From assembly GCF_900119165.1 (NCBI RefSeq), contig NZ_FPJG01000006.1, positions 6,920,001 through 6,984,000 of the forward strand: a stretch of 64,000 nt of DNA, written 5' to 3'. The first letter of the stretch is position 1, and each line of letters opens with the position of its first letter. Positions 1 to 19,247 of the stretch are shown one piece after another. Under the pieces are notes generated by a model, which saw nothing but the letters and a program-made list of their open reading frames with translations, was not told where the DNA came from and made no database searches. The position numbers and the translations under genes were made by a program. This DNA is from Amycolatopsis australiensis (GTDB lineage Bacteria > Actinomycetota > Actinomycetes > Mycobacteriales > Pseudonocardiaceae).

Positions 1-824
1 AGGAAGGTGAACATCCGCAGGTAGCGGATCACGTCGGCGTCACCCACATTGACGAAGTACTGGTACCACGCGTACGGCGAGGTCATGTCCGGGTCGAGCC
101 ACAGGTTCCCGCCGCCGGTGGACTTGCCGAACTTGCGGCCCTCGGCGTCGGTGACCAGCGGCGCGGTCAGCGCGTGCACGCTCGCCCCGTCGGTCCGGCG
201 GATCAGGTCGACCCCGCCGACGAGGTTGCCCCACTGGTCGGACCCGCCGACCTGCAGCTTGCAGCCGTACTGGCGGTGCAGCCGCAGGTAGTCCTGCGAC
301 TGCAGGAGCAGGTAGCTGAACTCGGTGTAGGACATGCCGTCGCCCTCGAGCCGGCGCTTGACCGTCTCGCGGTTGAGCATGACGTTGACCGAGAAGTGCT
401 TCCCGACGTCGCGCAGGAACTCCAGGACGTTCTGCTCGCCGGTCCAGTTGAGGTTGTTCTCGACGATCGCGCCGGTCGGCGAGTCGTCGAAGTCGACGAA
501 CCGCTCGAGCTGGCCGCGGATGCGCCCGGCCCAGTCGGCGACGACGTCGAGCGTGTTCAGCGTGCGCTCACCGGTGTCGCGCGGGTCGCCGATCATCCCG
601 GTCGCGCCGCCGGCCAGCACGATGGGCCGGTGCCCAGCGCGCTGGAACCGCTTGAGCATGAGCAGCGGGACCAGGTTGCCGGCGTGCAGGCTGGGCGCGG
701 TCGGGTCGAACCCGCAATAGAGCGTCACGGGACCCTGGTCGAGCTCGCGCCGGAGGGCGTCGATGTCGGTGGACTGCGCGATCAGGCCGCGCCAGGACAG
801 CTCGTCGAGGATGTGTTCGCTCAC
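1..824 (-). CDS. tyrS: Tyrosyl-tRNA synthetase, N-terminal 274 codons (cut by window edge)
   Basis: Class I aminoacyl-tRNA synthetase that charges tRNA-Tyr in the cytoplasm. The minus-strand reading starts at a GTG (824) with a GGGAGGAT ribosome site just upstream. It shows the HIGH-type signature as LHAGN at about residues 46-50, the tyrosine-pocket region GGSDQWGN, and the KMSKS-type loop as KFGKST about 40 residues before the window edge. The tRNA-binding C-terminal domain lies outside the window. It follows the 3-methyladenine glycosylase on the same strand with a 32-nt gap, an order common in actinobacteria. Confidence 0.97.
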   Translation of the reverse strand, partial: MSEHILDELSWRGLIAQSTDIDALRRELDQGPVTLYCGFDPTAPSLHAGNLVPLLMLKRFQRAGHRPIVLAGGATGMIGDPRDTGERTLNTLDVVADWAGRIRGQLERFVDFDDSPTGAIVENNLNWTGEQNVLEFLRDVGKHFSVNVMLNRETVKRRLEGDGMSYTEFSYLLLQSQDYLRLHRQYGCKLQVGGSDQWGNLVGGVDLIRRTDGASVHALTAPLVTDAEGRKFGKSTGGGNLWLDPDMTSPYAWYQYFVNVGDADVIRYLRMFTF

Positions 825-856
825 GCCTGTAGATCCTCCCGCACCTGGTCAACCAC

Positions 857-1495
857 TTAACTGGCGGGTCGGACCCGGCGCTTCCCGCCGCGGCGGTAGG
901 TGGACACGGCCGGCGAGCCGTCGACCCAGAACCGCCACGGCGTGTCCATCGCCATCGCGACGCCGACCCGGGGCCCGGACCGGATCCGCTCGGCCGGCAC
1001 GCGCTCGCCGACGCGCAGCCGGACCGGCGACGCGGGATCGGTCAGGTCGGCGCCGTTCTGCTCGCGGTCGATGCGCAGCACCGACGTCAGGATGGCCGGC
1101 CCTTTCGCGAGCTCGCCGGTCCCCCGCGCGGCCGGGCGCCGCTTGCGGACGACGTCGACGCCTTCGACGACTTCGCCGGCGCGCAGCAGCACCGCGCCGG
1201 CCACGCCGTCCTGGGAGCCGACGATGTTCGCGCAGAAGTGCATCCCGTAGACGAAGTACACGTACAGGTGACCCGCGGGGCCCCACATGACCGCGTTGCG
1301 CGGGGTCCGGCCGCGGTAGCAGTGCGACGCCGGGTCGTCTTCGCCGCGGTAGGCCTCGACCTCCACCAGCCGGACGCCGACGGTGCCGTCGGGTCCGGTG
1401 GCTTCGAGGACCGAGCCGAGCAGCAGGTGGGCCAGGTCGACCGGGTCAAGCGCCAGCTCGTCGCGGCTGAACAACCGGCCTGCGTCGCCGCTCAA
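857..1495 (-). CDS. mpg: 3-methyladenine DNA glycosylase (AAG/MPG family)
   Basis: Base-excision repair glycosylase that removes alkylated purines. The 212 residues match the family length and carry typical AAG features: VEVEAYRGEDDPASHCYRG, the TPRNAVMWG segment, the VYFVYGMHFCANIV core, and LLRAGEVVEG with LAKGPAILT. The start is a TTG preceded by GAGAGGAACC. It is divergent from the SRPBCC/TetR cassette and upstream of tyrS on the same strand. Confidence 0.95.
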   Translation of the reverse strand: MSGDAGRLFSRDELALDPVDLAHLLLGSVLEATGPDGTVGVRLVEVEAYRGEDDPASHCYRGRTPRNAVMWGPAGHLYVYFVYGMHFCANIVGSQDGVAGAVLLRAGEVVEGVDVVRKRRPAARGTGELAKGPAILTSVLRIDREQNGADLTDPASPVRLRVGERVPAERIRSGPRVGVAMAMDTPWRFWVDGSPAVSTYRRGGKRRVRPAS

Positions 1496-1538
1496 ACTGG
1501 TTCCTCTCGTCGGCTCTCGGGCGTGACCACCCTAACCC

Positions 1539-1588
1539 TTGAGCGATCGCTCAAACTTCCCTACAGTCTGTTTGAGCAGTCGCTCAAA
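1539..1588 (+). promoter_or_regulatory. Promoter with two TetR-type operators
   Basis: Two copies of TTGAGC-N4-GCTCAA lie at 1539-1554 (a perfect 16-bp palindrome) and 1572-1587. Their centres are 33 bp apart, about three helical turns. A -35-like TTGAGC (1539-1544), a 17-bp spacer and a -10-like TACAGT (1562-1567) interleave with them, so the first operator covers the -35 and the second covers the start of transcription. The operon they front ends in a TetR gene, so autorepression is the simplest reading (inference). Confidence 0.8.
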
Positions 1589-1605
1589 TCTGAGGGGAGC
1601 AGGAG

Positions 1606-2160
1606 ATGCGACCGAAGGCGCTCTACGTCGAGACCGTGATCCGCACGGACCTCGACACGTTGTGGCAGCACACGCAGGACCCCACCCTGCACCGGCGCTG
1701 GGACCTGCGCTTCGCCGAGATCAGCCCGATCGACGGCCACGCGGGCCACTTCCGCTACGCGTCCCGGTTCCTCGGGATCACGGTCGCCGGTGTCGGCGTG
1801 AGCGCGGCGTCGCGCACCTGGCCGGACGGCTCGCGCACGTCCGTGCTGCGGTTCGCCTCCGCCGACCCGCTGTCGCTCATCAGCGCCGGCGCGGGGTTCT
1901 GGCGGTACACGCCGGTGGGCGACGGGGTCCGGTTCGTCACCGGTTTCGACTACGGCACCCGCTGGGGACGCTTCGGTCAGCTGGCCGACCGGATGTTCCG
2001 GCCGGTGTTCGGCTGGATGACGGCCTGGTCGTTCGACCGGCTCCGGCTCTGGCTGGAGACGGGGATCCCGCCGGAAGACCAGCCGCTGACCGCGCCGTCG
2101 GCCGCGCGCTGCGGCCGGACGCGTCCCCGCGGCAAGGTGACCGCCGGAGCGCCGGCGTGA
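1606..2160 (+). CDS. SRPBCC-fold protein
   Basis: 184-residue protein whose N-terminus (MRPKALYVETVIRTDLDTLW, then QHTQDPTLHRRWD) has the beta-strand plus helix pattern of polyketide-cyclase/START-like SRPBCC proteins, which bind hydrophobic ligands or lipids. There is no signal peptide. The start ATG has GGGGAGCAGG upstream. Its GTGA stop region overlaps the next gene by 4 nt, so the two are translationally coupled. The ligand is unknown. Confidence 0.75.
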   Translation: MRPKALYVETVIRTDLDTLWQHTQDPTLHRRWDLRFAEISPIDGHAGHFRYASRFLGITVAGVGVSAASRTWPDGSRTSVLRFASADPLSLISAGAGFWRYTPVGDGVRFVTGFDYGTRWGRFGQLADRMFRPVFGWMTAWSFDRLRLWLETGIPPEDQPLTAPSAARCGRTRPRGKVTAGAPA

Positions 2161-2824
2161 CGGGCGTCTTCGAACGCGCGCTGGGCCCGGACTTCGCGAA
2201 GCTGCACCCACGGATGCGGGAAAGACTCACGCTTTCGGGTGGACGCGGCATGATCGGCCACGGCGTGATGGACCGGATCTGGCGCGGCCCCGGGTTCACG
2301 CTGCCGTTCCTGTGGCTCGGGTCGACGCGGCACATCCTGTTCCCCGACCGGGGCCTGGCGGTGCCGTTCACCATCGAGAACTACCCGTACGTCGACGGGC
2401 ACGGCCGCGAAACCGTCTCGTTCGTACGCACCTTCGAGTTCCCGCACCGGCGGAGGCGGTTCGACGCGCAGATGGTCCACAGCGCCGGCCGTGGGCTCGT
2501 CGACTACCTGGGGACGCGCCAGCACCTGGCGGTCGACCTCGCCGTTTCGCCGCGTGACGACGGCGGGTTCCGGATCCGGTCCGGCGAGTTCCGGCTTCGC
2601 GAAGGACCGGTCCGGACGCGCCTGCCCCGCGCGCTGACCGGGACCGCGCACGTCGACGAGTGGTTCGACGACGTGAGCGAACGGTTCCGCATCCGGGTCG
2701 CCGTGGTCCATCCGCGGTTGGGGCCGGTGTTCGGCTACGACGGCAGCTTCACCGCGCGGTTCGTCGACGTCGGCGACGGGGTGAGCGGAGCGGTCAAGCC
2801 GCTTCGTGAGAAGGTCATGGACTG

Positions 2825-2825
<1 letters not shown>
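2157..2825 (+). CDS. DUF4166-like protein
   Basis: 222-residue protein starting at the GTG that overlaps the previous stop codon (GTGA). The pattern FERALGPDFAKLHPRMRER near the N-terminus, followed by many aromatic beta-strands (GFTLPFLWLGSTRHILFPD), resembles DUF4166 proteins, which have no assigned reaction. It sits between an SRPBCC gene and a TetR gene with overlapping ends, so it probably works with the SRPBCC protein on the same ligand. Function not known. Confidence 0.7.
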
Positions 2826-11987
<9,162 letters not shown>

Positions 11988-12081
11988 TCGTCGAGAAGAC
12001 ACTGCTCCCCTCCCTGGATCGGGTTCCGATGCCGGGCCAGGCCGGTGGGCCGGTCCACTGTGGACCGGCCCACCGGCCCGC

Positions 12082-12579
12082 TCAGCTCGGCTGACCTCCG
12101 TCCAGATCCGTGCGCCTGCTCGGCGGCACGGGGAGGTAGCAGCCCGGGTTCTCCGGATCGCAGCCGACACGGGGCAGCCGGGCGCGGATGCCGCCGGGGG
12201 TGCGCTCGAAGTACGCCGCGATCTGCGCGACACTCTCCCCCGCGATCCACCGGCGCTCCAGCTCCGCGTCCATCTCCTCGTTCCACGGGCGGCCCTGTTG
12301 AGCGGGACGGCCCGCCGATCTTCGCCGCGGTGCCCGGCCCGCACCCGTCACGGACAACAGCTCGTCCGCGAAGAGCTCGGCCACCGTGGACGCCACCTTG
12401 ACGTCCAGGTCGAGGCTGCCCTCGGCCACCGGCTCACCGCCGGGGCCGCCGGCTTCCAGGGTGATCATCACCCGGGTGCCCGGTTCGACGCGGTCTCCGT
12501 CCGTCCTGGTGGCGACCGCGAGGTGGTAGGTGACTTCGTCTGCTCGGATCTCGGTCCGGCGCTCTTCGATGATCGACAT
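12082..12579 (-). CDS. Small HTH-like protein, probably DNA-damage inducible
   Basis: 165-residue protein not recognised with confidence. Residues about 95-135 read like a short Myb/SANT-type helix bundle (WNEEMDAELERRWIAGESVA, then QIAAYFERTPGGIRARLPRV), ending in a CDPENPGC pair of cysteines. The N-terminal half is beta-rich and acidic, joined by a basic linker. The start ATG is 6 nt after the TAGCTT -10 of a RecA_NDp-type promoter, so the mRNA is probably leaderless and PafBC-dependent. The role is inferred from the promoter only. Confidence 0.6.
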   Translation of the reverse strand: MSIIEERRTEIRADEVTYHLAVATRTDGDRVEPGTRVMITLEAGGPGGEPVAEGSLDLDVKVASTVAELFADELLSVTGAGRAPRRRSAGRPAQQGRPWNEEMDAELERRWIAGESVAQIAAYFERTPGGIRARLPRVGCDPENPGCYLPVPPSRRTDLDGGQPS

Positions 12580-12585
12580 GCCGTG

Positions 12586-12608
12586 AAGCTAGCGCGCACC
12601 CCCGACAA
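12586..12608 (-). promoter_or_regulatory. RecA_NDp (PafBC-type) promoter, minus direction
   Basis: Read on the minus strand: TTGTCGGGG (12608-12600), an 8-nt spacer, then TAGCTT (12591-12586). This fits the mycobacterial/actinobacterial LexA-independent DNA-damage promoter TTGTCRGTG-N8-TANNNT used by PafBC, with one difference (G for T at position 8). It ends 6 nt before the ATG at 12579. Confidence 0.75.
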
Positions 12609-12649
12609 TTTTCGGCCACGCACTGCTCACGGCCGGTTTCGCTCCGAAA

Positions 12650-12672
12650 TTGTCGGACCCCTCCCCTAACCT
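12650..12672 (+). promoter_or_regulatory. RecA_NDp (PafBC-type) promoter, plus direction
   Basis: TTGTCGGAC (12650-12658), 8-nt spacer, TAACCT (12667-12672): the same architecture as its divergent partner, with GTG replaced by GAC. Ten bases of each element (CCGACAATTT at 12602-12611 and AAATTGTCGG at 12647-12656) form a perfect inverted repeat. No convincing gene lies downstream: transcription would meet the hairpin at 12730-12764 within about 55 nt. Confidence 0.55.
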
Positions 12673-12729
12673 CGGCACCGACCACACCACGTGATCGGGA
12701 GGCGACGATGAGAGACCGGCGGACAAGAC

Positions 12730-12764
12730 GGTGCCCCGGTCCGGGCGAACCGGGCCGGGGCACC
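12730..12764. terminator. Strong hairpin terminator
   Basis: 15-bp GC-rich stem: GGTGCCCCGGTCCGG (12730-12744) pairs with CCGGGCCGGGGCACC (12750-12764) with one G-T wobble and a 5-nt loop. It stands 18 nt after the stop of the minus-strand hydrolase gene and also faces the plus-strand PafBC-type promoter. Confidence 0.8.
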
Positions 12765-12782
12765 GTGCGGACCTTCTTCCGC

Positions 12783-14381
12783 TCAGAAACGCAGCAGCTG
12801 CGCCAGCGTGCGCTGCTTCTCCTGGGCGGCCTTCGCGGCGCTGTCCGACTTCTGCGCCGCGGCGCCGTCGGGCACCGGCGGCGGGACCGGGCTGCACTGG
12901 ACGTCCGAGTGGTTGCCCGGCTGCCGCTGCGGCAGCTTGCCGGTGGCCAGGTAGTCGGCGACCTTGTCGTCCACACAGGACACACCGGACAGCGAGCCGG
13001 CGTGCGTCGTGCCGCCCGGCGCGCTGATCAGGCTCGCGTTCGGGTACCGCTTCCGGACCTCGAGGCTGCCGGTGTACGGCGTGGCGGCGTCGAGTTCCTC
13101 GCTGATCAGGAGCGCGCCGGCCACCTTGCGGCCGTCGATGTTCACCGGCCTGCCCGCCGTCGCCGGCCAGAACGCGCAGGGCGCGTTGAACCAGGCGTTG
13201 CCCCACGTCTCGAACGGGGCCTTGGCGTAGGTGCGCCAGTTGTCGGCGCGCCACTTGTTCCAGTTGGCGGGCCACGACACGTCGGTGCACTGCACGCCCA
13301 GGTAGACGGCGAACCCGTTGTCGTTGCCGGGCGGGTTCGAGTCGTCGTAGAGCGCCTTCAGCGTCTGCCAGTCACCCTTGTGCACGTAACCGTCGAACGC
13401 CTTGGCCATGTCGACCCAGCCGAAGACGTAGTAGCCGGCCTGCAGGAAGATGTCCGTCCACTCGTCACCGCCGATGATGCCGCCCGCCGGGTCCTTCGTG
13501 AGCTTGCGCTGCGTGTCGTACCACAGCTGCTCGACGTCGGCGCCGGTCGTGCCGAGGTGGTAGATGCTGTCGTGGGACGCCAGCCAGTCGAAGTAGATCT
13601 TGATGTTCTTGTCGAAGGCGACGTCCTGGTCGAGGTTGGCCTGGTACCAGACCTTCCGCGGGTCGACGTTGCCGTCGAGCACCATCCGCCGGACGTTCTG
13701 CGGGTACAGCGTGCTGTACACCTGGCCGAGGTAGGTGCCGTAGGAGAAGCCGTAGTAGTTGATCTGCTTCTCGCCCAGCGCCTTGCGCAGGCTGTCCATG
13801 TCCTGCGCGACGTCGGTCGTCTTGAGGTGGTCGAGGATCTCGCCGTTCTTGCGGCACGCGTCGGCGTAGCCCTTCGAGCGGTCGAGCCAGGTCTTCTCGA
13901 GCTCCGGCGTAGCCGGCACGTAGGCCGGCCGGTTGTAGGCGAAGTAGTTGCCGTCGCAGGTCAGCGCGGGCTTGCTGGATCCGACGCCACGCGGGTCGAA
14001 GCCGATCCAGTCGTAGTTGTCGCCCGCGTGGTTCGGCACGTACTTGCCGAGCACCGAGAGCCCGAGGCCGGATCCGCCGGGACCGCCCGGGTTCACCAGC
14101 ATGATCCCCTGCGACTGCGGGGTCTTGTGCTTGATCCGCGACACCGCGAGGGAGACCTTGGTCCCGCCCGGCTTCGCGTAGTCCATCGGCACCTCGAGGA
14201 AACCGCACTCGGCGCCGTTGGCCTTCAGGCTCGCCGACGCGCACGGCCCCCAGGCGATCGGCGCGGGGGTGAACTGCACCCCGGGTTCCGCCGAGGCGGC
14301 GGGCGCGGCGGCCATCAGCCCGGCCGCGAGTCCCGCGGCGGCGACGGCGGCAACGATTCTCTTCACAGTCGTCCTTTTCAT
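12783..14381 (-). CDS. Secreted tripeptidyl-aminopeptidase-like alpha/beta hydrolase
   Basis: 532-residue precursor. A Sec signal peptide covers about residues 1-31 (KRTTVKRIV, hydrophobic core, AAPAASA cleavage region). The mature part is an S33-type alpha/beta hydrolase: NPGGPGGSGLG oxyanion region, nucleophile elbow GFSYGTYLG, acid in LISEELDAATP, and histidine in APGGTTHAG with the TAP-like C-terminal domain. Family members such as Streptomyces SlpD/E release N-terminal tripeptides. An in-frame ATG 6 nt earlier (14387) is an equally possible start. Secretion suggests extracellular peptide scavenging. Confidence 0.88.
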   Translation of the reverse strand: MKRTTVKRIVAAVAAAGLAAGLMAAAPAASAEPGVQFTPAPIAWGPCASASLKANGAECGFLEVPMDYAKPGGTKVSLAVSRIKHKTPQSQGIMLVNPGGPGGSGLGLSVLGKYVPNHAGDNYDWIGFDPRGVGSSKPALTCDGNYFAYNRPAYVPATPELEKTWLDRSKGYADACRKNGEILDHLKTTDVAQDMDSLRKALGEKQINYYGFSYGTYLGQVYSTLYPQNVRRMVLDGNVDPRKVWYQANLDQDVAFDKNIKIYFDWLASHDSIYHLGTTGADVEQLWYDTQRKLTKDPAGGIIGGDEWTDIFLQAGYYVFGWVDMAKAFDGYVHKGDWQTLKALYDDSNPPGNDNGFAVYLGVQCTDVSWPANWNKWRADNWRTYAKAPFETWGNAWFNAPCAFWPATAGRPVNIDGRKVAGALLISEELDAATPYTGSLEVRKRYPNASLISAPGGTTHAGSLSGVSCVDDKVADYLATGKLPQRQPGNHSDVQCSPVPPPVPDGAAAQKSDSAAKAAQEKQRTLAQLLRF

Positions 14382-14506
14382 CCGCATTCGACAGAGTTCG
14401 CCGTATTCCGGCAAAACTACCGGCAACCTTCGACAATCTCGTCGACCGACGCGTTTTCCGCCATCCGTCTTTCGTCGGGACCTGCGCCGGCGGCGAAGCC
14501 CCGGAA

Positions 14507-14529
14507 CTGTCGGTGGCCGGCGGTACGCT
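14507..14529 (+). promoter_or_regulatory. RecA_NDp (PafBC-type) promoter of the alkD-like gene
   Basis: CTGTCGGTG (14507-14515), an 8-nt spacer, then TACGCT (14524-14529). Apart from the first base this is an exact match to the TTGTCRGTG-N8-TANNNT DNA-damage promoter. It lies about 30 nt before the start codon of a DNA-alkylation-repair gene, which is the kind of gene this promoter class controls. Confidence 0.85.
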
Positions 14530-14559
14530 CCGGTCCGCCAGAGCGCGACGGGAGGACGC

Positions 14560-15249
14560 ATGAGCGCGGACGAAGACCTGGTCAAGGCGATCCGGGCGGG
14601 GCTCGCCGAGCTGGCCGACCCGGTGAAGGCGCCTGCCATGCGGGCGTACATGAAGTCGGCCATGCCGTTCCGCGGGGTGGCCAAGCCCGAGCGCAGCCGG
14701 CTTCTCAAGCGGGTGCTGGCCGAGCACATATTGCCCGATCGGGCGACATATTCGGCGACGGTGCTGGAGTTGTGGCGGACGGCCGAATTCCGCGAGGAGC
14801 GCTACGCGGCCATCGATCTGTCCGGGTACCGGGCGTACCGGTCGTGGCAGGACCGCGAGCTGGTCCCGGTGTACGAGGAGATGATCGTCGGCGGGGCGTG
14901 GTGGGACTACGTGGACGAGCTCGCGATCCGCAGGATCGGGCCGATCCTGCGGGCCGACCGCGCGCGGGTCACGCCGATCATGCTGAGCTGGGCGGCGGAC
15001 CGCGACACCTGGCGCCGCCGCACGGCGATCATCTGCCAGATCGGCCACAAGGAGGACACCGACCGGGACCTGCTCACCCGCGCGATCGAACCCGCGATCG
15101 GCGACGCGGAGTTCTTCCTGCGCAAGGGAATCGGCTGGGCACTGCGGAACTACGCGAGGACGGCACCGGACTGGGTGCGGTCCTTTGTGGACGAACATCC
15201 GGGGTTGTCCGGGTTGTCACGACGGGAGGCACTCAAGCACATCGGCTGA
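14560..15249 (+). CDS. DNA alkylation repair protein, AlkD-like HEAT-repeat family
   Basis: 229 residues, the normal length for the AlkD/DNA_alkylation family, which remove bulky or cationic alkyl bases without base flipping. Visible features are helical HEAT-like repeats, KSAMPFRGVAKPERSRLL near the N-terminus, a WWDYVDELA segment where the family has its catalytic Trp/Asp surface, and WRRRTAII further on. ATG with GGGAGGACGC in front. Its promoter is PafBC-type, in keeping with damage induction. Confidence 0.88.
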   Translation: MSADEDLVKAIRAGLAELADPVKAPAMRAYMKSAMPFRGVAKPERSRLLKRVLAEHILPDRATYSATVLELWRTAEFREERYAAIDLSGYRAYRSWQDRELVPVYEEMIVGGAWWDYVDELAIRRIGPILRADRARVTPIMLSWAADRDTWRRRTAIICQIGHKEDTDRDLLTRAIEPAIGDAEFFLRKGIGWALRNYARTAPDWVRSFVDEHPGLSGLSRREALKHIG

Positions 15250-15284
15250 CGGTCGGCCGTGGGCCGCGGGTTTCCGGAGGGACG

Positions 15285-15420
15285 AGGCGTGTGGTCAGAC
15301 GGCCGACACGCGGGTTGAGCAGTCGACACGCGTGATCTGAGGGACGGCTCGCGTGCCTTGGGGGCGGCTGGCATGCCGGAGGGCGGCTCGCGTGTCTGAA
15401 ATTCGGCTCGCCTGTTCGGC
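15285..15420. repeat. Degenerate ~20-bp tandem repeat
   Basis: At least six weakly similar units built around GGCTCGCGTG or GACACGCGTG start near 15305, 15325, 15346, 15366, 15385 and 15405, a period of 19-21 bp (two helical turns). A weaker unit lies at about 15286. They fill the space between the convergent alkD-like gene and pheT. No ORF explains them. Confidence 0.55.
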
Positions 15421-15448
15421 TTGCGCGATGGGCGAGGCCGGTCGCCGT

Positions 15449-15485
15449 GGGTGGAGAGGGGCTGGAAGCCGGCCCCTCTCCACCC
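15449..15485. terminator. pheT terminator hairpin
   Basis: Perfect 14-bp stem GGGTGGAGAGGGGC (15449-15462) with GCCCCTCTCCACCC (15472-15485) and a 9-nt loop, about 10 nt past the pheT stop on the minus strand. Confidence 0.85.
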
Positions 15486-15495
15486 GCCGGCTGGG

Positions 15496-18059
15496 TCAGG
15501 CGCGCAGTGTCGCGTCGAAGCGCTCTGCCGCCGCCGCTACTGCCGCGTCGCGGGCCTTGGTTGCCTCGTCCACCGTCAGCGTGCGGTCCGCTGCGCGGAA
15601 GCGCAGCTTGTACGCCAGCGAACGCTTGCCCTCGCCCACCTGCTCGCCCGCGTACACGTCGAACAGTGTGATGTCTTCCAGCAGCTCGCCCGCGCCTTCG
15701 CGCAGCACCGCCGCCAGATCCGCCGATGGCACTTCCGCGGCCGCCACCAGGGCGACGTCCAGCAGCACCGGCGGGTAGCCCGACACGCTCGGGGCCGGGC
15801 GGGAGTCCGGCAGCGGGATCGCGTCCAGGTCCAGCTCCATCGCGACCGTCCGCGGGGGCAGGCCCAGTGCCTCGACCACCTTCGGGTGCAGCTCGCCGGC
15901 GTGGCCGACCGGCCAGTCGCCGATCCGCAGCTGGGCGCAGCGGCCCGGGTGCCACGGCGGCAGGTCCGCCGCCTGCACCGTCAGCTCCACCCCGGCGGCC
16001 TCCGCGACCGTCCGGGCGGCCTGGACCGCGTCCGCCCAGTTCGCCTGCTCGCCCTGGCCCCACCAGCCCGCGCGCTGCCGCTGGCCGGCCAGGACCACCG
16101 CCACGTGCAGCGGCTGCTGTGGCACCGCCGCCTCGAGGAGCGCGAGTTCCTCGTCCGTCGGGCGGCGGTCGACGCCGAGGTCCGGGACCTTCAGCGGGTT
16201 CGGCGCGGGCAGCACGACCTGGCCGATGTGGAACAGCGAAACGTCCTTCATCCCGCGGGACACGTTGCGCTGCAACGTGTCCAGCAGGCCCGGCAGCAGC
16301 GTGGTCGCCAGCCTGTTGCGGTCGGCCTCCAGCGGGTTGCGGACCTTGACCGTGTTGCGGCGGACGTCGTCCGCCGGCAGGCCGAAGGCGTCCCACACCG
16401 CGTCACCGACGAACGGGAACGGCCGCACCTCGACGTATCCCGCCTCAGCCAGGGCACGCGCGACGTTGCGGCTGCGCCGCTGCTCGTCGGTCAGGCCTCG
16501 GCCGGCCGGGGCCGCCGGCAGCGTCGACGGGATGCTGTCGTAGCCCTCCAGCCGCAGCACCTCTTCGACGAGGTCGGCCGGCTGGCGCAGGTCGCCGCGC
16601 CAGCTCGGCGGGATCGCCGTGACCAGGCCGGTGCCGTCGTCGCCCGTGCCGACCGAGACCTTGCAGCCGATCTGGGTGAGCCGGCGGACCGTCACGCCGC
16701 GCTGGTAGTTCACGCCCGCGACCTTGTCGGGCAGGTTGATCGGCATCACGACCGGCGGGTTCGGCGCGACCGCGCCCTCGTCGGTGCGGCCCGGCTGGAT
16801 GGCGGCGTCGCCGTACTGGCGCAGCAGCCGCGCGGCCAGCTCGACCGCGGCCGGGCACAGCTGCGGGTCGGTGAACCGCTCGAACCGCTTCGCCGCTTCG
16901 GAGAACAGCTTGTGCCGCCGCGCGGTGCGGCTGATCGCCGCCGGGTTCCAGTGCGCCGCCTCGAGCAGCACGTCGGTGCTCTCCGGCGTGATCTCCGTGC
17001 TCGCGCCGCCCATCGTGCCGGCCAGCGAGATGACGCCGCTGTCGTCGGCGATGACGACGTCGTCCGGGTCGAGCGTGCGCTCGACGTCGTCCAGCGTGGT
17101 CAGCTTCTCGCCCGGCTTGGCCCGGCGCACCACCAGGTCGCCCTGGATGGACTTGGTCGCGAACGCGTGCAGCGGGTGCCCGAGCTCGAGCATCACATAG
17201 TTGGTGACGTCGACGGCCAGTGAGATCGACCGGATGCCGGCCAGCATCAGCCGGCGGCGCATCCACCACGGCGTCGGCGCGGTCGCGTCCAGGCCGGTGA
17301 CCCGGCGCAGCACGAACCGCGGGCAGCCCTCCGGGTCCTCGACGTGCACCGGCCACGCGTCGCCCTCGGCGGCCGGGACCTCGAGCAGCGCCGGGTCGCC
17401 GAACGCGACGTCCAGCGCGTTCGACAGCTCGCGCGCCAGGCCGCGGACGGACAGCGCGTAGCCGCGGTCCGGGGTCGGGGCCACCTCGATCACCGTGTCG
17501 CCGAGGCCGAGCAGCTCGGTGGCGTCGTCGCCCGGGCTCGCGGTGCCCGGCGGCAGCACCAGGATGCCGCTGTGGTCGTCGCCGAGGCCGAGCTCGCGGG
17601 CCGAGCAGATCATGCCGTCGCTGACGCGGCCGTAGGTCTTGCGCGAGGCGATCGTGAAGTCGCCGGGCAGGACCGCGCCGGGCAGCGCCACCACGACGAG
17701 GTCGCCCTCGACGAAGTTGCGTGCGCCGCAGACGATGCCGCGGGTCTTGATGCCGTGCGGGCCCTCGTCCTCGAACTCGCCGGCCTCGTCGTCGTCCTCG
17801 TCTTCGTCGTCCTCGTCGACGACGGGCTCTTCGGCCACTTCGCCGACGTCGACGCGGCAGAACCGGATCGGCTTCTTGAACTCGGTCAGCTCTTCGATGT
17901 CGGCGACGCGGCCGACGACCAGCGGACCGGTCACCGGCCCCAGCTCGCGCAGGTCGTCGACCTCGATCCCGATCCGCACGAACGCGTCGGCCAGGTCCTG
18001 CGGCGTGACCTCCTCGCCGATGTCGAGGTGCTCGGTCAGCCAGCTGACGGGGACTCGCA

Positions 18060-18060
<1 letters not shown>
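15496..18060 (-). CDS. pheT: Phenylalanyl-tRNA synthetase beta subunit
   Basis: 854-residue beta chain of the alpha2-beta2 synthetase. In order: N-terminal helix VPVSWLTEHLDI, EMAP/OB-type tRNA-binding domain (about 40-165), B3/B4 editing domain, B5 domain, catalytic-like core and C-terminal FDX-ACB anticodon-binding domain (about 760-854). A GTG start overlaps the pheS stop by one base (TAGTG). An odd feature is a highly acidic stretch of about 25 residues inside the tRNA-binding domain, at about 75-100, consisting almost only of D and E. Confidence 0.97.
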
Positions 18061-19184
<1,124 letters not shown>

Positions 19185-19247
19185 TCAAAGGCGAGAAAAG
19201 TCTATGGGATCGGGTCCGCGCGCCCCCGGTCGCCCCGGGCCGCGCGG

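Noticed and set aside
12708..15335. 875-codon plus-strand open frame with a good ribosome site (GGGAGGCGAC) behind the PafBC-type promoter
   Set aside because: It runs antisense through the signal-peptide-bearing hydrolase gene, has arginine/valine-rich low-complexity translation and shows no domain. It is a GC-rich shadow frame.
15421..17223. 600-codon plus-strand open frame opposite pheT
   Set aside because: Antisense to a clear PheT sequence with catalytic and tRNA-binding domains; composition is typical of a shadow frame.
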